Shown: positions 20,174-29,614 of the stretch, piece by piece
How positions within the stretch are numbered: position 1 is the first letter of the stretch
Layout: each line of letters opens with the position of its first letter
From: an uncultured Prevotellaceae bacterium
GTDB lineage: Bacteria > Bacteroidota > Bacteroidia > Bacteroidales > Muribaculaceae
Direction of reading: 5' to 3'
Assembly (NCBI GenBank): GCA_900318645.1
Contig: ONLH01000003.1
Location: 96,537-160,536, forward strand
Length of the DNA: 64,000 nucleotides
The notes under the pieces: model-generated
Told to the model about the DNA's origin: nothing
Seen by the model: the letters and a program-made list of their open reading frames with translations, nothing else
The model's database searches: none
Position numbers and translations under genes: made by a program

Positions 20174-20343
20174 CATGCTGTTCATGTTTTGACGTCATTA
20201 CCGATGCAACTTGCCGTCGAACAACTCATCCACTAAATATGAAGGCCAGGCCAGGAGGGACTAGCGGGTTCACCCTCTTGAAATGGCCTCCCGAAAAAAG
20301 TATTATAGGGCCCGGTTTTATTTAACACAAACCATTTTTTTCA
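20174..20343 (+). other. Non-coding stretch with a large hairpin upstream of the DUF5689 gene
   Basis: The main feature is a hairpin at 20243-20289: outer stem AGGCCA/TGGCCT, inner stem CAGGAGGG/CCCTCTTG (one G-U), 13-nt loop. No TAnnTTTG promoter is visible in these 170 bp, so how the gene at 20344 is transcribed is unclear. Confidence 0.45.
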
Positions 20344-22287
20344 ATGAAACGCTTTACATTTTTACTTTTGTTCTCGCTGTCTATCTTGGTGGTAACGGGA
20401 AGCAATGATTACAATCGATTGTATGGTGACGTGAATGGCGACAAGAAGGCCAATATCAATGATGTCACCGACTTGATCAATTTCCTCTTGACGGGCGAAA
20501 TGGCAGGCCCTGAGGCAATCCATAGTCCCAACATGACCATAGCCGAGTTCAAGGCTAAGCACTGGCAGGATGTGAGGAATTACATCGACACGGTAACCGA
20601 GAACGAGGTGATTCACGGCTGGGTTACCAGCAGCGATCAGTCGGGCAACATCTACAAGGCCCTCTACATCACCGACGAGTCGGGGGCGGGACTGACTATC
20701 TCGGTGAACCAGAGCGACATGTATTTTGACTATCCCATCGGTCAAGAGATTGTATTGCCCATGCAGGGCTACTATGTGGGCAAGTACAATGGCCAACAGC
20801 TGTTGGGCTATCCTGAATGGTATGCACCCATCGGCTCCTGGGATGCCACATTCATGCCCCAAAGCCTTTGGGAGTCACTTGTCGAGTTGAACGGTTGGCC
20901 CGATCCTGAGCGTGCCGAGGTGCAACCCGTTACCATCAACATGAGTGACTTTGCGGACAAGACCGATGCCGAGACGCTCCTCCAGTATCAATCCAAGCTT
21001 GTGCGCCTGGAGGGTGTCACATTTGTTGATGCCGATGGCCTGACGACCTATTCCGATCAGTCGTTCGGTACCAGACGCGTGATCAAGGATAAGGACGGCA
21101 ACCTCTTGGGTGTGTATACCTCCAACTATGCCAGCTTCGCTTCTCTTCCGCTGCCCGTTGGGAAAGTTGATGTCGTGGGTTTACTCTCATCTCGTGGCTA
21201 TGTTTGGCAGCTAATGTTGCGCGACATCAACGATGTGACACCACACGAGGGCGATCCCGTCCCCAATCCTGAACCTATAACTGTTACTAGTCTGGACGAG
21301 GGATTTGACAACGAATTGCCGGACACTTGGAACAATTTTGCCGTCAGTGGCGACAGAAAGTGGTATCAGACTACTTTCAATGAAAACGGCTATGCTGCCA
21401 TGACAGGCTACAAAGGAACGCAACCGCCGTTTGATGCCTGGTTGGTTACTCCGCGACTTGATATCCAGAATGCTGAGTCCAAGACGCTGAGCTTCCGCAC
21501 CCAGGTCAGAGCTTATGGCAGCACGACCAGCACGTTAGAGGTCTATCTCATGGACTCTATTAACCCGACAAAGGCTACCGTCAAGGTAAAACTTGACCCG
21601 ATACTGGCCGTTGCCCCTGAGATGCTCTACAGCGATTGGACGGCAAGTGGTGACATTGACCTGAGCCAGTGGGCCGACGGGGCCTACTTCATCGGTTTCC
21701 GCTATTATGCTGACCCTGATGCCAACTATGCCACTTGGTGCGTTGATGATGTGAAGTTCGGTATCAAAGAAGCAAATGGAAACCGCGCAGACCTCGAGAC
21801 GATGGGTAATCCCACGGGGAACTATGTTTCCCTCACGTCGGCCAATGGCTGGGTGGCAGAGAACAGCGCGCTCCTGAGTGGTGGTGATACCGATGCCAAT
21901 CCCATCTTTACCTTCATCGGCTATGTGAACGGTTCCACAACCGAATATGCCAAGGCGCCGACCTTGAACGGCAAGACCACTGCCGTAGGTACCCTCGTGT
22001 CGCCCGTCCTGCATGGCGGTATGAACAGGCTGTGCTTCAACTATGGCGCTGCATTCACCGATAATGTCCTCTCCTTCCGCGTTGACGTGAAGCAGAATGG
22101 CGAGGTTGTCAAGACCTGGACCGTCACCAATGAGAATGTGACCAAGCATGAGGTCTATCCCTTTGACGAAGTCTGCTCCATCGACGGTGATTTCACCATT
22201 GAGTTCACCAACCTGTGCCCGTCAAATGCAACGACCAACAAAAACAGGGTTTCCATCTGGAACATTACCTGGAGTACTGACGAATAA
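20344..22287 (+). CDS. Secreted protein: N-terminal dockerin, DUF5689, choice-of-anchor-J-type domain
   Basis: 647 residues. Signal peptide ~1-19. One dockerin half at ~27-50 (YGDVNGDKKANINDVTDLINFLL). Residues ~95-300 look like DUF5689, an OB-like domain of Bacteroidota surface proteins (VIHGWVTSSDQSGNIYKALYITD, QYQSKLVRLEGVTF). Residues ~315-480 have the choice-of-anchor-J pattern (DEGFDNELPDTWNNF, AWLVTPRLDI, TWCVDDVKFG), and ~490-647 look like a second jelly-roll-like domain. No catalytic residues are recognised. Such proteins are usually exported; the anchor is unknown. Terminator at 22302. Confidence 0.75.
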   Translation: MKRFTFLLLFSLSILVVTGSNDYNRLYGDVNGDKKANINDVTDLINFLLTGEMAGPEAIHSPNMTIAEFKAKHWQDVRNYIDTVTENEVIHGWVTSSDQSGNIYKALYITDESGAGLTISVNQSDMYFDYPIGQEIVLPMQGYYVGKYNGQQLLGYPEWYAPIGSWDATFMPQSLWESLVELNGWPDPERAEVQPVTINMSDFADKTDAETLLQYQSKLVRLEGVTFVDADGLTTYSDQSFGTRRVIKDKDGNLLGVYTSNYASFASLPLPVGKVDVVGLLSSRGYVWQLMLRDINDVTPHEGDPVPNPEPITVTSLDEGFDNELPDTWNNFAVSGDRKWYQTTFNENGYAAMTGYKGTQPPFDAWLVTPRLDIQNAESKTLSFRTQVRAYGSTTSTLEVYLMDSINPTKATVKVKLDPILAVAPEMLYSDWTASGDIDLSQWADGAYFIGFRYYADPDANYATWCVDDVKFGIKEANGNRADLETMGNPTGNYVSLTSANGWVAENSALLSGGDTDANPIFTFIGYVNGSTTEYAKAPTLNGKTTAVGTLVSPVLHGGMNRLCFNYGAAFTDNVLSFRVDVKQNGEVVKTWTVTNENVTKHEVYPFDEVCSIDGDFTIEFTNLCPSNATTNKNRVSIWNITWSTDE

Positions 22288-22301
22288 TCCCTGACCTTCT
22301 T

Positions 22302-22336
22302 CATAAGGCTCTCCTATAGATGTGGAGAGCCTTATG
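22302..22336 (+). terminator. Hairpin terminator after the DUF5689 gene
   Basis: CATAAGGCTCTCC and GGAGAGCCTTATG, a perfect 13-bp stem with a 9-nt loop. No T-run follows, so termination may be weak or Rho-assisted. Confidence 0.65.
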
Positions 22337-22424
22337 ATAACTCAAGAGAATTGCTTAATTTGCAACGAGATTATCATCTTGACTTATTTGATTATTACCT
22401 TTCATTATTATTATTTCCAATGTT

Positions 22425-23132
22425 ATGAGTTACAGATTTCTTTTTATTTTATCCTTTTTCTTGTCAACGTTACAAGTTTTAGCGGTTGATACTGTCACTG
22501 AAAATGCCGCTCACATCACAATCAATCTTGAAGAAGGGACCACCATGCAGCAAGGTGATTTGAATGGTGATGGCAAAGTGAATATTGGAGATGTCACTTT
22601 CCTCATTAATAAACTATTGAACACTGACGAAAATGGCGATTCTCCCGTCGTTGACGTTGATGGCAACGGACAGATGAATATAGTGGATGTTGCCAAACTG
22701 ATTGACATCATTCTGAGTTTGCCTTCAGCTCAACTCTATTCGACCATTCTCATAACAACAACTGATGGCATCACCATGGAATACCTACTTAATGACGACA
22801 GTAGGCTCATGATTTTAAAGCCAGATTTTGTTATAGAGACCGATGGCATGATGATGACCTACGGACTTGCGAACATAGTTCAGTTGCGTTATGGTCAAAT
22901 GACTGTTTCTAACGAGCTTTTATTGCAAAACGATCTTGAAATGCCATCCGCTGGTACCATTTTCCTGCATGGTTTGAAGGAAAATGACTTGACTGAGGTG
23001 GCCTGTGCCGATGGTAGAATTGTCAAGATTATGCAAGGACACGATAACGTCAAGGTGTCACTTGATAAAGAGCCCTCGGGCGAATATGTGGTTAAAGCAG
23101 GTAGTCAAATCATTAAAATCGTGAAGCGATGA
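22425..23132 (+). CDS. Small dockerin protein with probable T9SS-type C-terminal sorting domain
   Basis: 235 residues. Signal peptide 1-20; a two-half dockerin at ~42-101 (GDLNGDGKVNIGDVTFLIN, DVDGNGQMNIVDVAKLID). Residues ~105-165 resemble a segment common before C-terminal signals in Bacteroidota (TTDGITMEYLLNDDSRLM, LANIVQLRY). The last ~70 residues (LHGLKENDLTEVACADGR, GEYVVKAGSQIIKIVKR) have the shape of a type IX secretion type-A sorting domain. The gene overlaps the next one by 4 bp, which suggests the two are made together. A near-consensus -7 box (TTAATTTGC, 22355) lies upstream. Confidence 0.7.
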   Translation: MSYRFLFILSFFLSTLQVLAVDTVTENAAHITINLEEGTTMQQGDLNGDGKVNIGDVTFLINKLLNTDENGDSPVVDVDGNGQMNIVDVAKLIDIILSLPSAQLYSTILITTTDGITMEYLLNDDSRLMILKPDFVIETDGMMMTYGLANIVQLRYGQMTVSNELLLQNDLEMPSAGTIFLHGLKENDLTEVACADGRIVKIMQGHDNVKVSLDKEPSGEYVVKAGSQIIKIVKR

Positions 23133-26100
23133 AAAAGCACATTGTTTTATTCAGCCTGCTGGTGGCAATATTCGGCAACGTCTTTCCGATTACTGCATTT
23201 GGACAACAAGACGATAATCAGTATGCCATTTTCAATTGGCGTAACGATGGAGACTTTAATGCCTTCCTTAACTATGATGTTGACAGTATCACTTATAGCA
23301 AAATAGATCTCAACGGTAGGAGACATTCTAACGTTGTCGTCCAAGAGATATGGACTCCAGACAGTTTGTACCGGATTCCTCTCGCTGCTATCGATAGCAT
23401 CACTTTCAGAGCCCCCGAGCCTATTCTTAAAGAAGGCATTTTCCACATTACATTGTTCCATTTCCCATATGTGATTGAAGCGACGGAAACGACAGTGACT
23501 TTTGATGCGTCAATCCCTTCAGATTCGCTACCAAGCGTTGGTCAGGTAGTTGTAAGTGACATTGCATATGAGGAGCCTTTTGTGAATGGCTTTGCAGGAA
23601 GGGTAACTCGCATCGTCAGGACAGAAGGAGTAGTTATTATCGAGTGTGAAGAGGTATCCATTGAAGACATTTATGACGAGCTAATCTGCGTAGGAAAAGT
23701 CGTAACCTATAATGACAGTTCATCTACTCCAAGAGCCCCAAGAAGGTTCATCAACGAGCAGGGTGAGCAAACCATTCCCTTTGGAACTTTCTCTCTTAAT
23801 CTTTTTGAAGATGATTCAAATGAGGTCACTCTGGATGTGAGCCCAAAATTAACATTTGAGTACGTTATCCGATATAAGTTGTTTGACAGCGCAAACAACC
23901 GATTCAGGTTTGTCATCAAGAAAGAACTTGATTGTGATTTTGATTGGAAATGGGAAGAATCCTTTGAGGTGGATACTGTGGTATATCCTCATGAATCACT
24001 GAAAATCCACACACCGATCTTCGGTCTTAATGCTTTCGTCAATATTGGTGGTTATCTGGACTTTAACGGCAGTGCTTCACTTGACTTGACTCAACACTTC
24101 AAATTAGTGTCACAATTCGGTTATGACTCCAGAGAACGGAACAATGGACGAGATGGTCTCGTGTTTGGCTTTGACGGAACAGGCTTTGATTCACCCAATG
24201 GAAGTGTCAATTTGCACACCTCGTTATCGGCTGGATTGGCATTCCAAGTCGGCGTTTGTCTTTTTACCGAAGATATAGCTGGGGCTAATCTCACGATGCT
24301 GGTTGGTCCCAAAGTCTCAGGAGATATTGAATTCAATACCAATATGAGCCAAACCCCCTCCTGGTATGACTTCAAAGACAGCCGTCTCACATTTGAACCG
24401 TTAACTGCAAATTTGAGTGGTGGCGTGAACATTTTCTCTTTCAATAAAGATTGGGAACTTTGGGAGTTGCCTATTTCCTCATGGTTCCCGGTTTTTGAGC
24501 CGAGATACGTTTATCTGTTCCCCGAGTTCACTGCTCCCGCCTTGCCCGACTTAGGCACAAATGGCTACTCCCTTACTGCATTGACAACCGACATTTCCAG
24601 AAACCTTCTGTTCACTGTAACACCAGGAATCGGGCTGTATGACAGCAACAACCAGCTGAAATATACTTATTTCTCTACTAAGACGTATAAACGTGGGGCT
24701 AATTGGAACAATAAAGACCTGCAGATGGAACTGAACGGTAACTACCCTGTAGGTACCTACACTGCTAAGCCCATCTTCAAGATTTGGAACAGAACTGTAG
24801 AAGCAGCACCTGCTTCGGTTATAACTGTTCCCGAGCCTCTATCAATCCCTGAGTCTATTATAGTAAAAAATGGAGAAACTGAAATCATCGATCTCAATGG
24901 CGGTTGGGGTAATTATACGCTTACCAATAGTGAATCAAGTATATGCAGAGCTTCATTTGTTTCTAACGACACCGAAGTGGGCACAACATGGCCACCAACA
25001 ATAGGTTCAGGCTATGAGAATCAAACACCGAAGGTGAAATTAACAGCTCTCAAAAATGGCACTGCTACACTAAAGGTTAAAGATGCGCGTGCTAATTATG
25101 AGCCAACTGTTGGCGTAACTGTATATTCGGGCCAAATGCCATCCATCACCGTTAATCCGTCATCGTTGAGTTTCAGTGGTGTTCCCAATGGCGCTTATAT
25201 TGATGGCTTTACTGTCACAGGAACAAACTTGATAGGGAATCTGACACTTACCCTTAATGATAATACGGGATTCTTCGCTATCGGAACAACCAGTATTACT
25301 GCTGCTCAGGCTGCTGCTGGTGTCATGGTTGATGTGCAGTATAGACCCGCGACCGCTGGCACTCATAATGCCACCATCACTATTAGTGACGGTACTGTTA
25401 CCGAAACTGTTGCATTGAGAGGCATTGCTACTCCACCTCCAGCGATTATCATTGTTAATCCATCATCGTTGAGTTTCAGCGGCGTTCCCAATGGAGCTTA
25501 TCTTGATGGTTTTACTGTCACTGGAACAAACCTGACCAACAATTTGACACTGACCCTAAATGACAATACGGGATTTTTTACGATTGGCACAACTAGTATT
25601 AGTGTTGCTCAGGCCGCTGCTGGTGCCATAGTTGATGTGCAATATAGTCCCATGTCAGCTGGTACACATAATGCCAGCGTTACCATCAGCGACGGTACTA
25701 TTACCGAAACTGTCATACTGACTGGTACAGCCATTGAGCCGCTCTCGGTTACTCCTTCGACATTATATTTCAGTAATGTCGTTACGAATACTACTGTGAC
25801 CAAGACGTTTATGGTCAAAGGCTATACTGAGAAAACTTTGACCTTAAGTCTGTTGGGAACTTCATCATATTATACGCTGAGCAGAACCACTATAACTCCA
25901 GCTCAAGCCCTTAGTGGAGTGACCGTGACCGTGACATATAAGCCCACCTCGGCAGGCACTCATAATGCCACTGTCAACATCGGAGACGGCACTACAACTA
26001 ATACTGTCGCGTTGAATGGCACTGCGGTCACACCGACGATTACCGTCAATCCATCTTCGTTGAGTTTCAGTGGCGTTCCAAATGGAGCCTATCTTGATGG

Positions 26101-26926
26101 CTTTACTGTCACGGGATCAAACTTGACCAGCAGCTTGACGCTGACCCTTAATGACAATTCTGGATTCTTTACGATTAATAGAACGAGCATTAGTGCTGAA
26201 CAGGCTGCTGCTGGTGCCAGTGTTGAAGTACAATATAGGCCCACGTCAAACCTTCCTAGCCACAGCGCTACGGTCACAATTAGCGGAGGCGGAGCTCAGC
26301 CACAGACCGTCACATTGTACGGTAGTGCCATTGAACCGCTCACGGTCACCCCTACATCCTTAACTTTCAGCAATGTTGTAACAAATACAACAGTGACCAA
26401 GACGTTCACAGTCAAAGGCTATACTGCAAGTTCCCTGACGTTAAGTCTATCTGGCACTTCGGGTTATTACTCACTGAGCAGAACCACTATAACTCCAGCT
26501 CAAGCCCTTAGTGGAGCGACCGTGACCGTGACGTATAAGCCCACCTCGGCAGGTACCCATAATGCTACTGTTAACATTAGCAATGGAATGACTGTCTCGT
26601 TGAAGGGTACAGCCGTCACACCGACAATTACGGTCAATCCATCTTCGTTGAGTTTCAGCGGTGTTCCAAATGGGGCATATCTTGATGGTTTCACTGTTAG
26701 GGGTACAAACCTGACAGGCAATCTGACGTTGAAACTTGAAGATAATTCTGGATGCTTCAGTATTGATAGAACGAGCATTACTGCTGCTCAGGCTGCTGCT
26801 GGTGCCAGTGTTGAAGTGCAATATAATCCACAGAAAGCAGGACGTTCATTGGCGAAGATTACCATAAGTAGCGATGGTGCTGAATCAAAAACTGTAACGT
26901 TGTTGGGAATTTGTTCTAATCCTTAA
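23129..26926 (+). CDS. Large secreted protein with six ~98-residue Ig-like repeats
   Basis: 1265 residues, signal peptide 1-25. The N-terminus has the Bacteroidota motif NWRNDGDFNAFLNYDVDSITYS followed by the SLYRIPLAAIDSITF segment. Residues ~100-560 are a large unrecognised beta-rich region. Residues ~570-668 look like a BIG2-type domain. From ~672 six Ig-like repeats (ASPM-SPD-2-Hydin/choice-of-anchor-D-like) follow in the order A-A-B-A-B-A: type A starts NPSSLSFSGVPNGAY, type B TPxxLxFSNVVTNTTVTKTF. There is no dockerin; it is translationally coupled (4-bp overlap) to the dockerin protein before it. Probably an extended surface stalk or adhesin. Confidence 0.75.
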   Translation: MKKHIVLFSLLVAIFGNVFPITAFGQQDDNQYAIFNWRNDGDFNAFLNYDVDSITYSKIDLNGRRHSNVVVQEIWTPDSLYRIPLAAIDSITFRAPEPILKEGIFHITLFHFPYVIEATETTVTFDASIPSDSLPSVGQVVVSDIAYEEPFVNGFAGRVTRIVRTEGVVIIECEEVSIEDIYDELICVGKVVTYNDSSSTPRAPRRFINEQGEQTIPFGTFSLNLFEDDSNEVTLDVSPKLTFEYVIRYKLFDSANNRFRFVIKKELDCDFDWKWEESFEVDTVVYPHESLKIHTPIFGLNAFVNIGGYLDFNGSASLDLTQHFKLVSQFGYDSRERNNGRDGLVFGFDGTGFDSPNGSVNLHTSLSAGLAFQVGVCLFTEDIAGANLTMLVGPKVSGDIEFNTNMSQTPSWYDFKDSRLTFEPLTANLSGGVNIFSFNKDWELWELPISSWFPVFEPRYVYLFPEFTAPALPDLGTNGYSLTALTTDISRNLLFTVTPGIGLYDSNNQLKYTYFSTKTYKRGANWNNKDLQMELNGNYPVGTYTAKPIFKIWNRTVEAAPASVITVPEPLSIPESIIVKNGETEIIDLNGGWGNYTLTNSESSICRASFVSNDTEVGTTWPPTIGSGYENQTPKVKLTALKNGTATLKVKDARANYEPTVGVTVYSGQMPSITVNPSSLSFSGVPNGAYIDGFTVTGTNLIGNLTLTLNDNTGFFAIGTTSITAAQAAAGVMVDVQYRPATAGTHNATITISDGTVTETVALRGIATPPPAIIIVNPSSLSFSGVPNGAYLDGFTVTGTNLTNNLTLTLNDNTGFFTIGTTSISVAQAAAGAIVDVQYSPMSAGTHNASVTISDGTITETVILTGTAIEPLSVTPSTLYFSNVVTNTTVTKTFMVKGYTEKTLTLSLLGTSSYYTLSRTTITPAQALSGVTVTVTYKPTSAGTHNATVNIGDGTTTNTVALNGTAVTPTITVNPSSLSFSGVPNGAYLDGFTVTGSNLTSSLTLTLNDNSGFFTINRTSISAEQAAAGASVEVQYRPTSNLPSHSATVTISGGGAQPQTVTLYGSAIEPLTVTPTSLTFSNVVTNTTVTKTFTVKGYTASSLTLSLSGTSGYYSLSRTTITPAQALSGATVTVTYKPTSAGTHNATVNISNGMTVSLKGTAVTPTITVNPSSLSFSGVPNGAYLDGFTVRGTNLTGNLTLKLEDNSGCFSIDRTSITAAQAAAGASVEVQYNPQKAGRSLAKITISSDGAESKTVTLLGICSNP
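25144..26916 (+). repeat. Six tandem ~297-bp coding repeats, A-A-B-A-B-A
   Basis: Repeats start near 25144 (A1), 25447 (A2), 25741 (B1), 26038 (A3), 26338 (B2) and 26626 (A4). B1 and B2 are almost identical at DNA level over about 110 bp (from ~25875 and ~26476), so the A-B block of about 597 bp was duplicated recently or is kept uniform by conversion. Confidence 0.85.
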
Positions 26927-26969
26927 TGACTAGTAGATACTATTAAATCAGAAAACATGCTCTCTCTGG

Positions 26970-27010
26970 TGTGCGATTGCACAGGAATGAAGAAAAAGTG
27001 CAATCGCACA
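26970..27010. repeat. 13-bp perfect inverted repeat before the paralogue 2 promoter
   Basis: TGTGCGATTGCAC (26970-26982) and GTGCAATCGCACA (26998-27010) with a 15-nt loop. It may end the upstream transcript, although no T-run follows, or serve as a regulatory site 34 bp before the -7 box at 27044. Confidence 0.6.
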
Positions 27011-27043
27011 GATGAGGGAGATAGCAATGTCACAAAGAATTCA

Positions 27044-27052
27044 TATATTTGC
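27044..27052 (+). promoter_or_regulatory. -7 promoter box of dockerin paralogue 2
   Basis: TATATTTGC, exact match, 28 bp before the ATG at 27081. It supports that start over the in-frame ATG at 27012, which lies upstream of the promoter. Confidence 0.65.
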
Positions 27053-27080
27053 ACATTCACTATTAACTATATCGCTTGTT

Positions 27081-29609
27081 ATGAAAAGGATCTTTACGTT
27101 ATTGTTGTTGTGCCTGATGGCCGTTGCTGCTTGGGCAGGGATACGGGTTGTCGTCTTTGTGCCCCAGGATGCAGTCGGCTTGACTCCTTCTCAGTCACCT
27201 TATGCTATTGAGAAGGACTGTGTGAAGCTTGAAGTGAGCAATGGCCTTGTCAATGAGACCCAATTTCGTGTGTACAAGGGCCAAAGCCTCACCATCAGTG
27301 TCTGCTATGGAAATATCATCAACATTGAGTTTTATTGTACTGCCGAGGGCGACGCCCAGTATGGTCCCGGAAACTTTGAACAGAGTGTCGGCGACTATGC
27401 TTATCAAGAAAAAATCGGTGTGTGGACGGGTTGTGCACCTCAGGTTAGCTTTATTGCCAAGACCAATCAGGTGCGCATGACCAAGATTGTTGTTACCGTT
27501 GATGATGGTGACGGCTTGTGCGCTCCTATTATCAGTCCGGCGTCTGGTGTCTATTACGCGCCCTTTGAGGCGACCATCACCAGTTACACCACTGGCGCCA
27601 CCATTCACTACACGACCGATGGCAGTGACCCTGATGCCCAGTCTCCCGTGTACACGGCGCCAATCGTTGTCGATCACAATATGACCATCAAGGCCGTTGC
27701 AATCCTTGACGGAGAGATGAGTGACGTCGTGAGTGCCGATTATACCATCGCCAGTCTGCCGTCTTTCAACTGTTTTGAGGATTTGGAACCATTGGACGAT
27801 AACACCGAGGTGCGTTTCAACTCGCCTGTCTATGCTGTGGCCCAAGCGACCCGCTATCTGTTTGTCAAGGACGGATGTGGCGGTTATGCCTTGATTTATG
27901 GCGATGTGGGTCAGACCTACCGTACTGGTGACGTGATCCCGGCTGGCTTTGTGGTCACCAAAAGCACTTATTCAGGAGAAATGGAATTGATGCAACCAGT
28001 CAATTTCAAGCCTGCCACCAGCAACATCCCTATCGAGCCCGAGCAGATCACTCTTGACCAGGTGGGCCACGATCTGTTTGCCCACTACGTGATTCTCGAG
28101 GATGTGACCATCATTGAAGAGGACGGTATTTACTATGCTGTAGATGCCTCGGGCAACAGGATTCCCATGTATTTCAACCGATTTAATTGTCCTATCCCGC
28201 CCGACTTGACCCGCCACTTTAATATCACAGGCATCATCGGCTCCTATGGCCGAGAGAGTGTCATTTATCAGCTTTTACCGATAAAGATTACTCCCCATGA
28301 TAATCTGCGCATCGGATTGGGCAACTACTGGCAATTCTATAATCCCGAGAATCCCAATCCCTACGAGATTACCTTTGACTATGATGCCACGGTCATCCTG
28401 CAGTCAAGTAACTATCTTTACGCCAAGGACGAGACGGGCTACGGACTCATCTTTGGCAATGTGGGGCAGACCTACAATCATGGTGATGTGATTCCTGCGG
28501 GCTTTGGTGGCAAGGTAACCTATTATGACGGCTGGCCTGAACTGGCTCAACCCTTATCCGGTTTCCAACCGCCAATAGCTCAAGTGGAGGTGGTCCCTGA
28601 AGAGGTGACTATCCCACAAGTCGGCCCAGCGCTTTGGGCACATTATGTCATCATCAAGAATTTGATTGTTGACAAGGAGAAAGGCGTAATCCGTGATGAG
28701 AACGGCAATGAATTGCCCATCTACATCAGGCATGGACTCCCCTTTACTTATCCTGACGAGACGCAACGGATAGATATCCGTGGCATCGTAACGGCCTATA
28801 AGGGCAATTTCCAGTTGCTGGTATGGGATCTTGATGATCAAGATCCGATACCTGTCCATTGCCTGCAGGATGCGTATAATTTAGAGAATCCTGATGCGAC
28901 ATTCAAGATCAAGCTTGTCGTCATCTATCAGAATGGTGTGAACCTGTACGCTCAGGACCTGTGTGAAGATTATATCCTGATGTATGGCAACATCGGTGGA
29001 GAGTTTGTCAACGGCGACACCATCGAGGGCCTTGCCCATTGGGGAACCTATCAAAATCAGAGGCAACTTGTACCCGTAGGGGATTGGGTCAAGGTCGGTC
29101 ATGGCCTCCCTGTGGAACCTGAGGATGCCGGATGTACCGAAGAAGTGTCACAGGACATGTGCCACTGGTATGTCCGTTTTGAGAATGTGGAGATTGTTAC
29201 CGAGGACGGCAAGACCTATATCGAGGACGAGTGTGACCGATTGCTGATGTACAACAAGTTCAACATAGAGATACCGGGGCCCGAGCTCCCAATCGCTCCA
29301 CCGAGCAATCCCTATGACCTGAACCATGATGGTGAGGTGACCATTGCCGACCTCAACTGCCTGATTGATATGATTCTGTCTGGTAAGATTGACTATGATT
29401 GGATCTGGACGCAAGAGGATGATGGCGAGATGAAATGGAATGTGTCGGGTTTCCTGACTGTTTTCAATAATCAGCTTGAACTCTATCCTGTTGAAATCAC
29501 TTCGGCAGGTGGAGCAACCCACATCATCGGTGACTTGAACTTTGACGGTGAGCTCAATGTCGCTGACGTCAACGCCCTCGTTGATTACATGACAGCCAAC
29601 AGATCATAA
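27081..29609 (+). CDS. Secreted multidomain protein with split dockerin (paralogue 2)
   Basis: 842 residues from the ATG at 27081, where the signal peptide MKRIFTLLLLCLMAVAAWA begins. The order is as in paralogue 1: N-terminal beta domain, chitobiase-C-like domain (~150-225; SGVYYAPFEATIT, IHYTTDGSDPDA), three beta-modules (YLFVKDGCGGYALIYG; YLYAKDETGYGLIFG; LYAQDLCEDYILMYG). The dockerin is split: one half (DLNHDGEVTIADLNCLID, ~743-768) interrupts the third module and the second (DLNFDGELNVADVNALVD, ~815-832) is at the C-terminus, with about 45 residues of module between them. Function unknown, probably carbohydrate binding at the surface. The next gene starts 6 bp after its stop. Confidence 0.8.
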   Translation: MKRIFTLLLLCLMAVAAWAGIRVVVFVPQDAVGLTPSQSPYAIEKDCVKLEVSNGLVNETQFRVYKGQSLTISVCYGNIINIEFYCTAEGDAQYGPGNFEQSVGDYAYQEKIGVWTGCAPQVSFIAKTNQVRMTKIVVTVDDGDGLCAPIISPASGVYYAPFEATITSYTTGATIHYTTDGSDPDAQSPVYTAPIVVDHNMTIKAVAILDGEMSDVVSADYTIASLPSFNCFEDLEPLDDNTEVRFNSPVYAVAQATRYLFVKDGCGGYALIYGDVGQTYRTGDVIPAGFVVTKSTYSGEMELMQPVNFKPATSNIPIEPEQITLDQVGHDLFAHYVILEDVTIIEEDGIYYAVDASGNRIPMYFNRFNCPIPPDLTRHFNITGIIGSYGRESVIYQLLPIKITPHDNLRIGLGNYWQFYNPENPNPYEITFDYDATVILQSSNYLYAKDETGYGLIFGNVGQTYNHGDVIPAGFGGKVTYYDGWPELAQPLSGFQPPIAQVEVVPEEVTIPQVGPALWAHYVIIKNLIVDKEKGVIRDENGNELPIYIRHGLPFTYPDETQRIDIRGIVTAYKGNFQLLVWDLDDQDPIPVHCLQDAYNLENPDATFKIKLVVIYQNGVNLYAQDLCEDYILMYGNIGGEFVNGDTIEGLAHWGTYQNQRQLVPVGDWVKVGHGLPVEPEDAGCTEEVSQDMCHWYVRFENVEIVTEDGKTYIEDECDRLLMYNKFNIEIPGPELPIAPPSNPYDLNHDGEVTIADLNCLIDMILSGKIDYDWIWTQEDDGEMKWNVSGFLTVFNNQLELYPVEITSAGGATHIIGDLNFDGELNVADVNALVDYMTANRS

Positions 29610-29614
29610 TAGCG

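Noticed and set aside
20225-20295. tRNA gene (GGGTTCA-like T-loop)
   Set aside because: No acceptor stem, anticodon arm or 3' complement fits; the sequence folds as one long hairpin.
19972-20325. 117-codon open frame in the gap before the DUF5689 gene
   Set aside because: It crosses a perfect terminator, lacks a ribosome-binding site and has an atypical Cys/Trp/Gly composition.
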